Source: DAOTWC01 sp048499435
Lineage (GTDB): Bacteria > Chloroflexota > Anaerolineae > Aggregatilineales > Phototrophicaceae
Reading direction: 5' to 3'
Length of the DNA stretch: 64,000 nucleotides
Assembly (NCBI GenBank): GCA_048499435.1
Contig: JASNZW010000010.1
Span: 58,338 to 122,337, forward strand
The position numbers and the translations under genes are program-made. Each line of letters opens with the position of its first letter. Position 1 is the first letter of the stretch. Below the pieces are notes generated by a model. The model made no database searches. It saw nothing but the letters and a program-made list of their open reading frames with translations, and had not been told where the DNA came from. Shown here in pieces: positions 8,406 through 15,480 of this stretch.

Positions 8406-8480
8406 TCCCCCAAAAATACGCCTGTTTTCCGCGCCCGCGCCGCTGTAGGATAAGCGGTGTTACACCGTGGAGGGCTTGAT

Positions 8481-8636
8481 ATGGCCGACAAAAAAAGTTT
8501 CAAGGGCAGCGGCATCGCGCTGGGTGTGGGGCTGGGCGCGGCGTTGGGCGCGGCGCTGGGCAGCGTGGCGGTTGGTCTGGCGCTGGGCATCGCGCTGGGC
8601 GCCGGCATTGAGGCCGCCCGGCGGCGGAAAGGCTAA
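8481..8636 (+). CDS. 51-residue glycine-rich single-pass membrane peptide
   Basis: Begins MADKKSFKGSG and ends EAARRRKG. The middle is a repetitive LG/GxxxG segment (ALGVGLGAALGAALG, then a second such stretch), a likely transmembrane helix or hairpin flanked by Lys/Arg at both ends. A strong GGAGGG ribosome-binding site sits 7 bases before the ATG. The next gene, rdgB, starts 6 bases after its stop, so they are probably cotranscribed. Too short for a family assignment. The strong start signal and charge-flanked hydrophobic design support a real gene; function unknown. Confidence 0.65.
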   Translation: MADKKSFKGSGIALGVGLGAALGAALGSVAVGLALGIALGAGIEAARRRKG

Positions 8637-8642
8637 CGCGCT

Positions 8643-9251
8643 ATGGACCTGCTCATCGCCACCACTAACGCCGGCAAAATCAGCGAGCTGCGCGACCTGC
8701 TGGCCGCTGTCCCGGCGCGCCTGCTCAGCCTGGACGATGTCGGCCTGGCCGGGCTGGACGTGGCCGAAGAAGCTGACACGGTAGAGGGAAACGCCATCAC
8801 CAAAGCGAATGCGTATGCGCGGGCCGCCGGCCTGCTGACGCTGGCGGACGACACCGGCCTGTTCGTGGACGCGCTGGGCGGCGCGCCCGGTGTGTATCCG
8901 GCGCGCTACGGCGGCCCTGGCCTGCTGATGGCGGAGCGCCGCGCGCTGCTGCTGGAGGCGCTCAGCAACGTGCCGACCGCGCAGCGCACCGCGACCTTCC
9001 GAGCGGTGATCGCGCTGGCCAACCCGCTAACTGGCCAGGTGCAGACGGTGCGCGGCGAGTGCGCCGGGCGCATCGCGCAGGCGGAAGCGAACGGCAGCGG
9101 CGGCTTCGGCTATGACGCGCTGTTCATCCCCGACGGTTACGAGCTGACGTTCAGCGACCTGCCCGCCGCCGAGAAGAACCGCATCAGCCACCGCGCGCGC
9201 GCGGTGCAGGCCGCGATTCCGCTGCTGCTGGCACAGGCGCCGCCGGGCTAG
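8643..9251 (+). CDS. rdgB: XTP/dITP pyrophosphatase (RdgB/HAM1 family)
   Basis: 202 residues. Hydrolyses non-canonical purine nucleoside triphosphates (XTP, dITP, ITP) to monophosphates, cleaning the nucleotide pool. Motifs include the nucleotide-binding ATTNAGKISEL at the N-terminus, ADDTGLFVDALGGAPGVYPA in the centre (metal-binding DD) and GFGYDALF followed by KNRISHRARA at the C-terminus. It is downstream of the small membrane peptide with a 6-base gap. Its last 68 bases overlap the 3' end of the convergent dnaA gene, so mRNA 3' ends of the two loci must be complementary. Confidence 0.92.
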   Translation: MDLLIATTNAGKISELRDLLAAVPARLLSLDDVGLAGLDVAEEADTVEGNAITKANAYARAAGLLTLADDTGLFVDALGGAPGVYPARYGGPGLLMAERRALLLEALSNVPTAQRTATFRAVIALANPLTGQVQTVRGECAGRIAQAEANGSGGFGYDALFIPDGYELTFSDLPAAEKNRISHRARAVQAAIPLLLAQAPPG

Positions 9252-10692
9252 CGCCCAGGCTTGCCCCCCCATCATGCGCAAGGCCGTCGCGCAGGGCGGC
9301 CAGTTCCTGGCGGAACAGGGCGTCCTCAGTCATGAGGTCGGCCACTTTATTGTAACCGTGCAGGATGGTGGTGTGGCTGCGCCCGCCCAGGCCCGCGCCG
9401 ATCTGCGGCAGCGAGAGATCGGTCAGCTCGCGCGCGAGATACATGGCGACCTGCCGCGCGTGGTTGATACGGGCGGCGCGGCGCTTGCCGGTGAGGTCCT
9501 TGGCGGCCAGCGCGTGATGGGCGGCGGTGGCGCTGATGATCTGCTCCAGCGTAACGACGGGCCGGCGGTGCTGGCGGGGGCGGTCATACAGCGCCAGCGC
9601 GCTTTCCGCCAGCGCCAGCGTAACCGGCTGGGCGCTGAGCTGCACCTGCGCCACAAGCTGCGTGAACATGCCTTCCAGCTCGCGGATATTGCCGCTGGCG
9701 CGCGCCGCCAGCAGCTCGCTGACTGAGCGCGGCACGCGCACCGCGCGTTCCTGCGCCCACGACTCGATGATGGCCACGCGCGTCTCATATTCGGGCGGCT
9801 GAATGTCCATGACCAGGCCGCCAGCGAAACGCGAGCGCAGCCGGTCCTCCAGCGTGACCAGCTCGCGCGGGTGGCGGTCAGAGGCCAGGATAATCTGCTT
9901 GCTGTGCGTGTAGAGCGCGTTGAAGGTGTGGAAGAACTCTTCCTGGGTGCTTTCCTTGCCGGCCAGAAACTGGATGTCGTCCACCAGCAGCACATCTACC
10001 TTGCGGTATTTGTCGCGGAACATGGCCGTTGTGCGCTGGCGGATGGCGTCCACCAGATCGTTGACGAACGCCTCTGCCGGCACGTAAACCGTGGCCAGGC
10101 CGCGCGCGTAGCAGTGATGCGCGACGGCCTGAAGCAGGTGCGTCTTGCCCAGGCCCACGCCGCCGTAGACCAGCAGCGGGTTATAAGCGCCGGCGGGGTT
10201 CTCCGCGACCGCCTGCGCGGCGGCGTAGGTGGTGCGGTTGGCGCTGCCGACCACAAAGCGCTCGAACGTGAAGCGCGGGTTGAGCTTCGTGTCGGGCAGG
10301 TCAGGGCGGCGCGGCGGGGCGACGTGCTGGTGCAGCGGCGCGGGGGCCGGCTGTTCAGGCGGGCGGCGCTGCGCCAGGTAGCGCATCAGCGGCATGTCAT
10401 CATCAGCGGCGGCGGGCGCTGCCGCCGGGGCGTGCACCTCATAGCGCAGCGCCGCCGGGCTGCCATAGACATCGTTGAGGATGCGCTGGATCATGGTGTT
10501 CAGCCGGAACTCAAGCATGTCGCGCGCGTAGGGGTTGCGCGCGCCGATGACAAAGGTAGCGGGCGCGCCGGTTTCCGCCGCGGCCTCGCAGCCCAGATAC
10601 GCCGTGCCGCGCAGCCAGGTTTCAAAGTTGGCACGGTCAAGCTGCATCTCTAGCTGCTGAAGGGTGACGGTCCAGGCCTGCTGTGGATTCAC
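9184..10692 (-). CDS. dnaA: Chromosomal replication initiator DnaA
   Basis: 502 residues in the usual four-domain layout. Domain I (about 1-85) binds helicase and partners. A Pro/Ala-rich linker follows (about 88-135). The AAA+ domain has Walker A GGVGLGKT (177-184) and Walker B VDVLLVDDI (232-240). Domain IV carries the helix-turn-helix signature ending GGRSHTTILHGYNKV, which contacts DnaA boxes. A further 40-residue Ala/Pro-rich tail after the usual end of the family is unusual and is encoded partly in the overlap with rdgB. dnaN and gyrB are not adjacent. The upstream intergenic region contains repeated near-DnaA-box motifs. Confidence 0.97.
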   Translation of the reverse strand: MNPQQAWTVTLQQLEMQLDRANFETWLRGTAYLGCEAAAETGAPATFVIGARNPYARDMLEFRLNTMIQRILNDVYGSPAALRYEVHAPAAAPAAADDDMPLMRYLAQRRPPEQPAPAPLHQHVAPPRRPDLPDTKLNPRFTFERFVVGSANRTTYAAAQAVAENPAGAYNPLLVYGGVGLGKTHLLQAVAHHCYARGLATVYVPAEAFVNDLVDAIRQRTTAMFRDKYRKVDVLLVDDIQFLAGKESTQEEFFHTFNALYTHSKQIILASDRHPRELVTLEDRLRSRFAGGLVMDIQPPEYETRVAIIESWAQERAVRVPRSVSELLAARASGNIRELEGMFTQLVAQVQLSAQPVTLALAESALALYDRPRQHRRPVVTLEQIISATAAHHALAAKDLTGKRRAARINHARQVAMYLARELTDLSLPQIGAGLGGRSHTTILHGYNKVADLMTEDALFRQELAALRDGLAHDGGASLGASPAAPVPAAAESRPAPRARGG

Positions 10693-11260
10693 GGTTCCGG
10701 TTCCTAAAAACTATAAGGTAAGACCACCCGCGCTCGCCGCGCGAACGGGGCAGACCGGATGGCTGCTGCCATGCGGTTAACACGCAATTTGTAGTCGGTC
10801 ACAGAGGTGCTGCGGGTCAAGTGCGCTGTTTGCACTCTGTCACCAGTATACCAGATTCCGCCCCCGGCTCAACGCCAGCGCGCCTTAAAAATTCGCGCTG
10901 CGCGACATTTTAAGGTTGGGATAAGTTCTCGCAGCGGCGCACGCTTTTTGGGATATGCGCAAGCGACCGGCGAGGCGAGTCAGCCAGCGGGTAAGCCCTA
11001 TATCTGCGGCGAAAGCCGCTCACACCCCTACATATAGCGTTCCGGCCTATTTTTACGATCATTCTTAAAAAAATGCGGCGGATCACAACAATTCTTTAAC
11101 ATTGGGATAAGTTCTACCGGCGGTTACAGAACCGCCGGTGACAGCCGGGCGGGCGGCGCGCGGCCAGGGATAAGTTGGGATATATGCGGCGCGCGCGGTG
11201 GGGTAAACGACCAATCCGCCCCGACCAGCCGCGCGCTGGCCGGTAGACGAAAATAGTGAA
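10693..11260. other. Candidate origin of replication (oriC) upstream of dnaA
   Basis: 568 bases without a supported gene. Five copies of a GGGATA-type motif occur: TTGGGATAAGTTC at 10916 and 11102, TTGGGATATG at 10948, GGGATAAG at 11167 and TTGGGATAT at 11175. On the minus strand these read TTATCCCAA or TATCCC, two bases away from the consensus DnaA box TTATCCACA. A perfect 10-bp hairpin (ACCGGCGGTT-ACAG-AACCGCCGGT, 11116-11139) sits among them, and an A/T-rich stretch lies at 11046-11100. Position next to dnaA plus motif clustering supports an origin; no direct proof. Confidence 0.5.
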
Positions 11261-11266
11261 GTTGAG

Positions 11267-11281
11267 TACAATAGAATTGTA
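11267..11281. promoter_or_regulatory. Inverted repeat TACAAT-AGA-ATTGTA upstream of spoVS-like gene
   Basis: Perfect 6-bp inverted repeat with a 3-base spacer in an A/T-rich stretch about 110 bases before the SpoVS-family start. TACAAT (11267-11272) could itself serve as a -10 box; no clear -35 was found. Operator function is inference. Confidence 0.35.
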
Positions 11282-11387
11282 GAGTCACCTATATTTGTAA
11301 CTAGAATTTTAGGCTGTGCCAAACATCATGGATACAAATACATCATCTTTCTCCACACATCCCGCTCAGCCCACAGAAGAAACGAGT

Positions 11388-11672
11388 ATGGATGTTGACT
11401 CGCCAAAGGCTGATATCATCAAGGTGTCGGCCAAGTCGCGTTCAACCGCCGTCGCGGGGGCAATCGCCGCCGTGATCCGCGAGCAGCAGGTGGCTGAGGT
11501 TCAGGCCATCGGCGCGGGCGCGGTCAACCAGGCCGTCAAGGCGCTGGCGATCGCGCGCGGCTACCTGACGCGCGACGCTATTGACATCGTTTTTGTCCCC
11601 TACTTCACCGAGGTGGACATTGACGGCCAGGAACGGACAGCCGTTCGTTTCAGGGTTGAAACGCGCCCGTAA
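11388..11672 (+). CDS. SpoVS-family (Alba-like) protein
   Basis: 94 residues from MDVDSPKADIIKVSAKSRS; SpoVS proteins are normally about 86-90 residues, which favours this ATG over upstream GTG 11316 and ATG 11328. The sequence follows the family closely: KVSAKSRSTAVAGAIAAV, QAIGAGAVNQAVKALAIARGY, and a final DGQERTAVRFRVE strand. SpoVS is a small dimeric protein with an Alba-like fold, known in sporulation but widely found in non-sporulating bacteria as a putative nucleic-acid-binding regulator. Here it sits beside dnaA and the candidate origin, consistent with a chromosome-related role, which is inference. Confidence 0.9.
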   Translation: MDVDSPKADIIKVSAKSRSTAVAGAIAAVIREQQVAEVQAIGAGAVNQAVKALAIARGYLTRDAIDIVFVPYFTEVDIDGQERTAVRFRVETRP

Positions 11673-11695
11673 CCGGCGGGCGCGGCCGCGGCGGT

Positions 11696-12712
11696 TTAAT
11701 CGCGGCGCAGGCGAGGGTAATCGAGAAACATCACCTCAAGCGCCAGGCGCAGGTTGGCGTTGGTGTTCAGCAGGCCCAGCGCATGGCGGGTGGCTTTGAG
11801 CGCGGCCAGCGCCTCCGCCGCCGTCAGGCTGATGCTGACGCGCTGCACCTGCGTGACGCGGTCGGCATTGGCCGGCCCCAGGCGGCTGTCCTCGCACAGC
11901 AGCAGCACGTCGCGCCAGAACGACTGCCACAGCTCCAGCACAGCGGCCAGCGCCGGCTTGCTGCCGCTGAGGGTCTCGGCCAGCCTGAAGCGCCCGGCGC
12001 GGTTGAGCGTGAGGCTCTGTTCCAGCATATCGAAGGCGGCGCTGCGCTGTTCCAGCGCGGCGGGGTCAGCCAGGGCGCGCAGCGCCCAGCCGATGCGCCC
12101 GCCGCTGAGGCGCGCCAGCGCCTCGGCCTGCTGCGGGTCAGCGCCGTGCTGGTCGGCCAGGACAGCGCGGATAACAACGGGGGACACCGGGCGCAGCGCG
12201 ATCACCTGGCTGCGGCTGATAATGGTGGGCAGCAGCGTCTCAGTCCCGCGCGCCAGCACCAGCAGCAGCGCTGAGGGCGGCGGTTCCTCCAGCGTTTTGA
12301 GCAGCGCGTCCTGGGCTGGCCCCTGGGCGCGCTCGAAGGCGCGGAAAATGGCAACCCGGTAGCGCGCCTCAAACGGCTTGAGGGCCAGGCCGCGCGTGAC
12401 CGCGCGAATGGTTTCGATCCTGAGCGCGCTGGCCTCGGTGTCGGGTTCGGCGTAGAGCAGGTCCGGGTGGCCGCCGGCGGCGATCAGCCGGCAGGGGCGG
12501 CAAACGCCGCAGGGGCGGGCGTCAGCGTCGGCCTGGGCGCAGTTGAGGGCCATCGCGAAGGCGCGGGCCAGCGTCTCTTTGCCGACCGACTCCGGGCCGG
12601 TGATGAGGTAGGCGTGGCGCACGCGCTGATGCGCCAGGCTGGCGCGCAGCAGCTCAACCGCCCAGTCATGGCCGTAGACGGGCCAGCGATGCACAGCAGC
12701 GCCGCTGAACAC
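11696..12712 (-). CDS. holB: DNA polymerase III delta' subunit
   Basis: 338 residues, GTG start. Component of the clamp-loader complex that places the sliding clamp on DNA. Walker A-like GPESVGKET is at 39-47 and a four-cysteine zinc cluster at C58, C68, C71 and C74, as in clamp-loader subunits. The LLKTLEEPP block and SRSQVI follow; the latter corresponds to the SRC motif of the family with Ser in place of Cys, as is common for delta'. It lies 6 bases after the DinB-fold gene, suggesting cotranscription. Replication genes dnaA and holB thus lie within 1 kb of each other. Confidence 0.9.
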   Translation of the reverse strand: MFSGAAVHRWPVYGHDWAVELLRASLAHQRVRHAYLITGPESVGKETLARAFAMALNCAQADADARPCGVCRPCRLIAAGGHPDLLYAEPDTEASALRIETIRAVTRGLALKPFEARYRVAIFRAFERAQGPAQDALLKTLEEPPPSALLLVLARGTETLLPTIISRSQVIALRPVSPVVIRAVLADQHGADPQQAEALARLSGGRIGWALRALADPAALEQRSAAFDMLEQSLTLNRAGRFRLAETLSGSKPALAAVLELWQSFWRDVLLLCEDSRLGPANADRVTQVQRVSISLTAAEALAALKATRHALGLLNTNANLRLALEVMFLDYPRLRRD

Positions 12713-12718
12713 GGGAAA

Positions 12719-13195
12719 TCAGCCCCTGGCCGCCAGTGTGCGGGCGATCTGGTCGAGATGCGCCTCGCCGTGCGCGGCGTAGCTGCGCAGCAGGTCCTCA
12801 GCGGTGAGGTCGCCGCTTTCCGGGTGGCGCGCGCGCCGCTGCCACTGCTCATCGGTAAGCGCCGCGAACAGGGCCGCCCAGCGCAGGTGCAGGCCGCGCA
12901 GCAGCAGCAGCGAGCTGTCAGGCGGCAGGTCCACGGCATCGGGCGTGACGGCCCACGCCGTCTGCTCGAACGGCTTGAGCGTGGGGTATTCCTCAGTAAG
13001 CAGCAGCTTGAGGCGGATAAAGACGTTCATGTGGGCGTCCGCCAGGTGGTGAACGTTCTGCGCGACGGTCCACTCGCCGCTGAGATAGGGCGTGTGCAGA
13101 TCAGCCGCGCTCAGGCCGGCGACCAGCGCGTCCAACCGGTCAGGCAGGGCGCGCAGGCGTTCGATCAGCTGCTGTCGTTCGGCTGCTGTCAGCAT
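12719..13195 (-). CDS. DinB-fold putative metal-dependent enzyme
   Basis: 158 residues forming a predicted four-helix bundle of the DinB/YfiT class. Metal-binding His positions are apparent: the NVHHLADAH segment after GEWTVAQ (about residue 50) and HGEAHLDQI near the C-terminus. Family members include bacillithiol/mycothiol-dependent transferases, but most are uncharacterised, so no substrate is proposed. It is upstream of holB in the same orientation with a 6-base gap. A second DinB-fold gene lies at 38775-39257. Confidence 0.8.
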   Translation of the reverse strand: MLTAAERQQLIERLRALPDRLDALVAGLSAADLHTPYLSGEWTVAQNVHHLADAHMNVFIRLKLLLTEEYPTLKPFEQTAWAVTPDAVDLPPDSSLLLLRGLHLRWAALFAALTDEQWQRRARHPESGDLTAEDLLRSYAAHGEAHLDQIARTLAARG

Positions 13196-13279
13196 CGGGC
13201 TGGTCCAATCGCTGCGCCCTGAAAAGCCCCGCGCCAGCGCGGGCAGGGTTTTCCGGGAAGTAAGAACCTGGGACAGGCG

Positions 13280-14335
13280 TCAGTCCACGCCGCGCATTCG
13301 CGGGTCAAGTGCGTCGCGCAGGCCGTCGCCCAGGAAGTTAAAGGCGAACATGACCGAGAACAGCGCCAGCGCCGGGAACAGCGCCTGGTGCGGGTAGCTG
13401 CCGATCATGCGCGAGCCTTCAGAAATCATCATGCCCCAACTGGGCGTGGGCGGGTTGACGCCCAGGCCGATGAAGCTGAGGAAGGCTTCATACGAAATAT
13501 AGGTGGGGATGGCGAGCGTTTCGGCGATGATGATCGGCCCCAGGATGTTGGGCAGGATGTGGGCGCTGAGGATGCGGCGGGTGGGCGTGCCCAGCGAGCG
13601 CGCCGCCTCGATATACTCTTTCTCGCGCACCGACAGCACCTGCCCGCGCGTGAGGCGCGCCAGCCCCATCCACGATGTCAGGCCGATGCCGATGAAGATG
13701 AACAGCATGCCGCCGCTTTGCGAGTCGAGCTGGCCCAGGGTGTATGACAGCGTGCCGGGGGCCGGGTTGGCGAAGCTGGTGCGGAAGAACGTCATCAGCA
13801 TGATGATAAACAACAGCGTGGGGAAGGCGTACATCAGGTCCACGATGCGCATGAGGAAGTTGTCCACCCGCCCGCCGGCGTAGCCAGCCATCAGCCCCAC
13901 CAGCATACCGACGACAAACGCCGTCAGCGGGCCGATGAACGCCACCGCCAGCGACACGCGCGCACCGAACATGATGCGGCTGAGCAGGTCGCGGCCCAGG
14001 GTGTCAGCGCCCAGCGGATAAGCGCTGCTGACCGTGACATAGCCGCCCTCATCCTTAGCGACCATCGCCGGAAACAGGTCAATAATCCAGCGCGGCGCGG
14101 CGTTGTTGTCTGTCAGCACCTGGGTCTGGTAATCCTTAGGCGCGATAACCGGCGCAAAGATGGCCACAATGATCCAGAAGACGATGACCACCAGGCCGAA
14201 CAGCGCGGCCCGGTTGCGCCGCAGCCGTTTCCAGGCGTCCAGCCACAGGCTTTCGCCTTTAACGTAGCTGTTGAGGCTGGCAACCGCGCCGGCGGGCGCG
14301 GGGGCATTCTGCTGATTTTGCTCTACAGCCGCCAT
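13280..14335 (-). CDS. Peptide ABC transporter permease (OppC/DppC type)
   Basis: 351 residues from the ATG preceded by GGGGT in the leader; a TTG six codons upstream is an alternative. It has an N-terminal cytoplasmic segment, a first helix near LFGLVVIVFWIIVAIFAPV, and the permease EAA-type loop around EAARSLGTPTRRILSAHILPN, which docks to the ATPase. The C-terminal FLGDGLRDALDPRMRG is diagnostic of OppC/DppC proteins. It is third in an oppA-oppB-oppC order. No OppD/OppF ATPase gene follows, so energy coupling must come from elsewhere in the genome. Confidence 0.93.
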   Translation of the reverse strand: MAAVEQNQQNAPAPAGAVASLNSYVKGESLWLDAWKRLRRNRAALFGLVVIVFWIIVAIFAPVIAPKDYQTQVLTDNNAAPRWIIDLFPAMVAKDEGGYVTVSSAYPLGADTLGRDLLSRIMFGARVSLAVAFIGPLTAFVVGMLVGLMAGYAGGRVDNFLMRIVDLMYAFPTLLFIIMLMTFFRTSFANPAPGTLSYTLGQLDSQSGGMLFIFIGIGLTSWMGLARLTRGQVLSVREKEYIEAARSLGTPTRRILSAHILPNILGPIIIAETLAIPTYISYEAFLSFIGLGVNPPTPSWGMMISEGSRMIGSYPHQALFPALALFSVMFAFNFLGDGLRDALDPRMRGVD

Positions 14336-14359
14336 AATCAAGTTACCCCACAAAAGTCG

Positions 14360-15379
14360 TTAATCGTAACGGATGCGCGGATCAAGCCAGGCATAGGCAA
14401 TGTCTACGATCAGATTGGCCGTCACCAGAAAGCTGGCGTACAGCAGCAGCGTGCCCATGATCACTGGGTAGTCGCGCCCGGTGATGCTGGTGACGAAATA
14501 GCGCCCCATGCCGGGGATGCCGAACACCGTTTCGACCACGAAAGTGCCGGTGATAAGCGCGGCGAACAGCGGCCCCAACACCGTCACGACCGGGATCAGG
14601 CTGTTTTTGAGCGCGTGGAACAGGATCACCGCGCGCTCTGACAGGCCCTTGGCGCGCGCGGTGCGAATATAATCCTCAAACAGCACCTGCAGCAGGCTGG
14701 CGCGCGTGAGGCGCGCGATAAGGGCGGAGCTGACGAAGCCCAGCGCGAAGGCGGGCATAATCAGGTGGGCGAATGTGCCCCAGCCCGACACAGGCAGCAC
14801 CCCCATCTGCACCCCGAAAATATATTGCAGCAGCGGCGCGGTGATAATCACCGGGACCGACACGCCCACTACGGCGACACCCATGCCCAGGTAATCGTAA
14901 GCCGTGTTGCGGTTGAGCGCGGCGAAAATGCCCAGCGGCAGGCCGATCGAGAGCGCCACCGCCAGCGCCGCCACCCCCAACTGCATAGAGATGGGCAGGT
15001 TCTCGCGGAAGATGTCGTTGACCGACCGGCTGCGCGACTTGTAGGTGGGGCCGAAGTTGATCCAGCGCAGCGCGGCGTCCTCGCCAAACACAGCCGGCAG
15101 CGGCACGACCACCAGGAAGTCCTCAGCCGAATTGGGGCGCTGCCGCCCGTAGGTCACGCGGGGCACGGCGATATCGCTGATATAGTTGAGGTACTGGATG
15201 TGGATCGGGTCGTTCAGGTTATACTTCTGCTCCAGCACCGCGATAGTGGCGGCGGGGAGCTTCTTTTCGCGGGAGAAAGGGCCGCCGGGGACTGAGTGCA
15301 TCAGCGCGAACACAATCAGCGACAGCGTAAACAAAACCACAAACATCCACAGAATGCGCCGGATAATATAATTGGTCAT
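14360..15379 (-). CDS. Peptide ABC transporter permease (OppB/DppB type)
   Basis: 339 residues. The N-terminus MTNYIIRRILWMFVVLFTLS is the characteristic first helix of OppB/DppB. The EAA-like motif is RTARAKGLSERAVILFHALKNS, and the C-terminus ends in AYAWLDPRIRYD, the standard family ending. Six hydrophobic segments are expected. It lies 24 bases upstream of the OppC-type gene and is separated from the binding-protein gene by a strong hairpin. Substrate peptide type is unknown. Confidence 0.93.
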   Translation of the reverse strand: MTNYIIRRILWMFVVLFTLSLIVFALMHSVPGGPFSREKKLPAATIAVLEQKYNLNDPIHIQYLNYISDIAVPRVTYGRQRPNSAEDFLVVVPLPAVFGEDAALRWINFGPTYKSRSRSVNDIFRENLPISMQLGVAALAVALSIGLPLGIFAALNRNTAYDYLGMGVAVVGVSVPVIITAPLLQYIFGVQMGVLPVSGWGTFAHLIMPAFALGFVSSALIARLTRASLLQVLFEDYIRTARAKGLSERAVILFHALKNSLIPVVTVLGPLFAALITGTFVVETVFGIPGMGRYFVTSITGRDYPVIMGTLLLYASFLVTANLIVDIAYAWLDPRIRYD

Positions 15380-15421
15380 CTGTTGTGCAATCCCCGCCTT
15401 TGCTGCCCGGTGGTATGCTGC

Positions 15422-15461
15422 GCAGGGGCCGGCCCCGCAGCATCATGGAACCGGCCCCTGC
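15422..15461 (-). promoter_or_regulatory. Intergenic hairpin between oppA-like and oppB-like genes
   Basis: Perfect 11-bp inverted repeat GCAGGGGCCGG / CCGGCCCCTGC with an 18-base loop, 19 bases after the binding-protein stop and without a U-tract. Such stem-loops behind binding-protein genes commonly stabilise the upstream mRNA or partly terminate transcription, giving more binding protein than permease. The role here is inferred. Confidence 0.6.
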
Positions 15462-15480
15462 TGGTGAGACTAGCCGCCGT

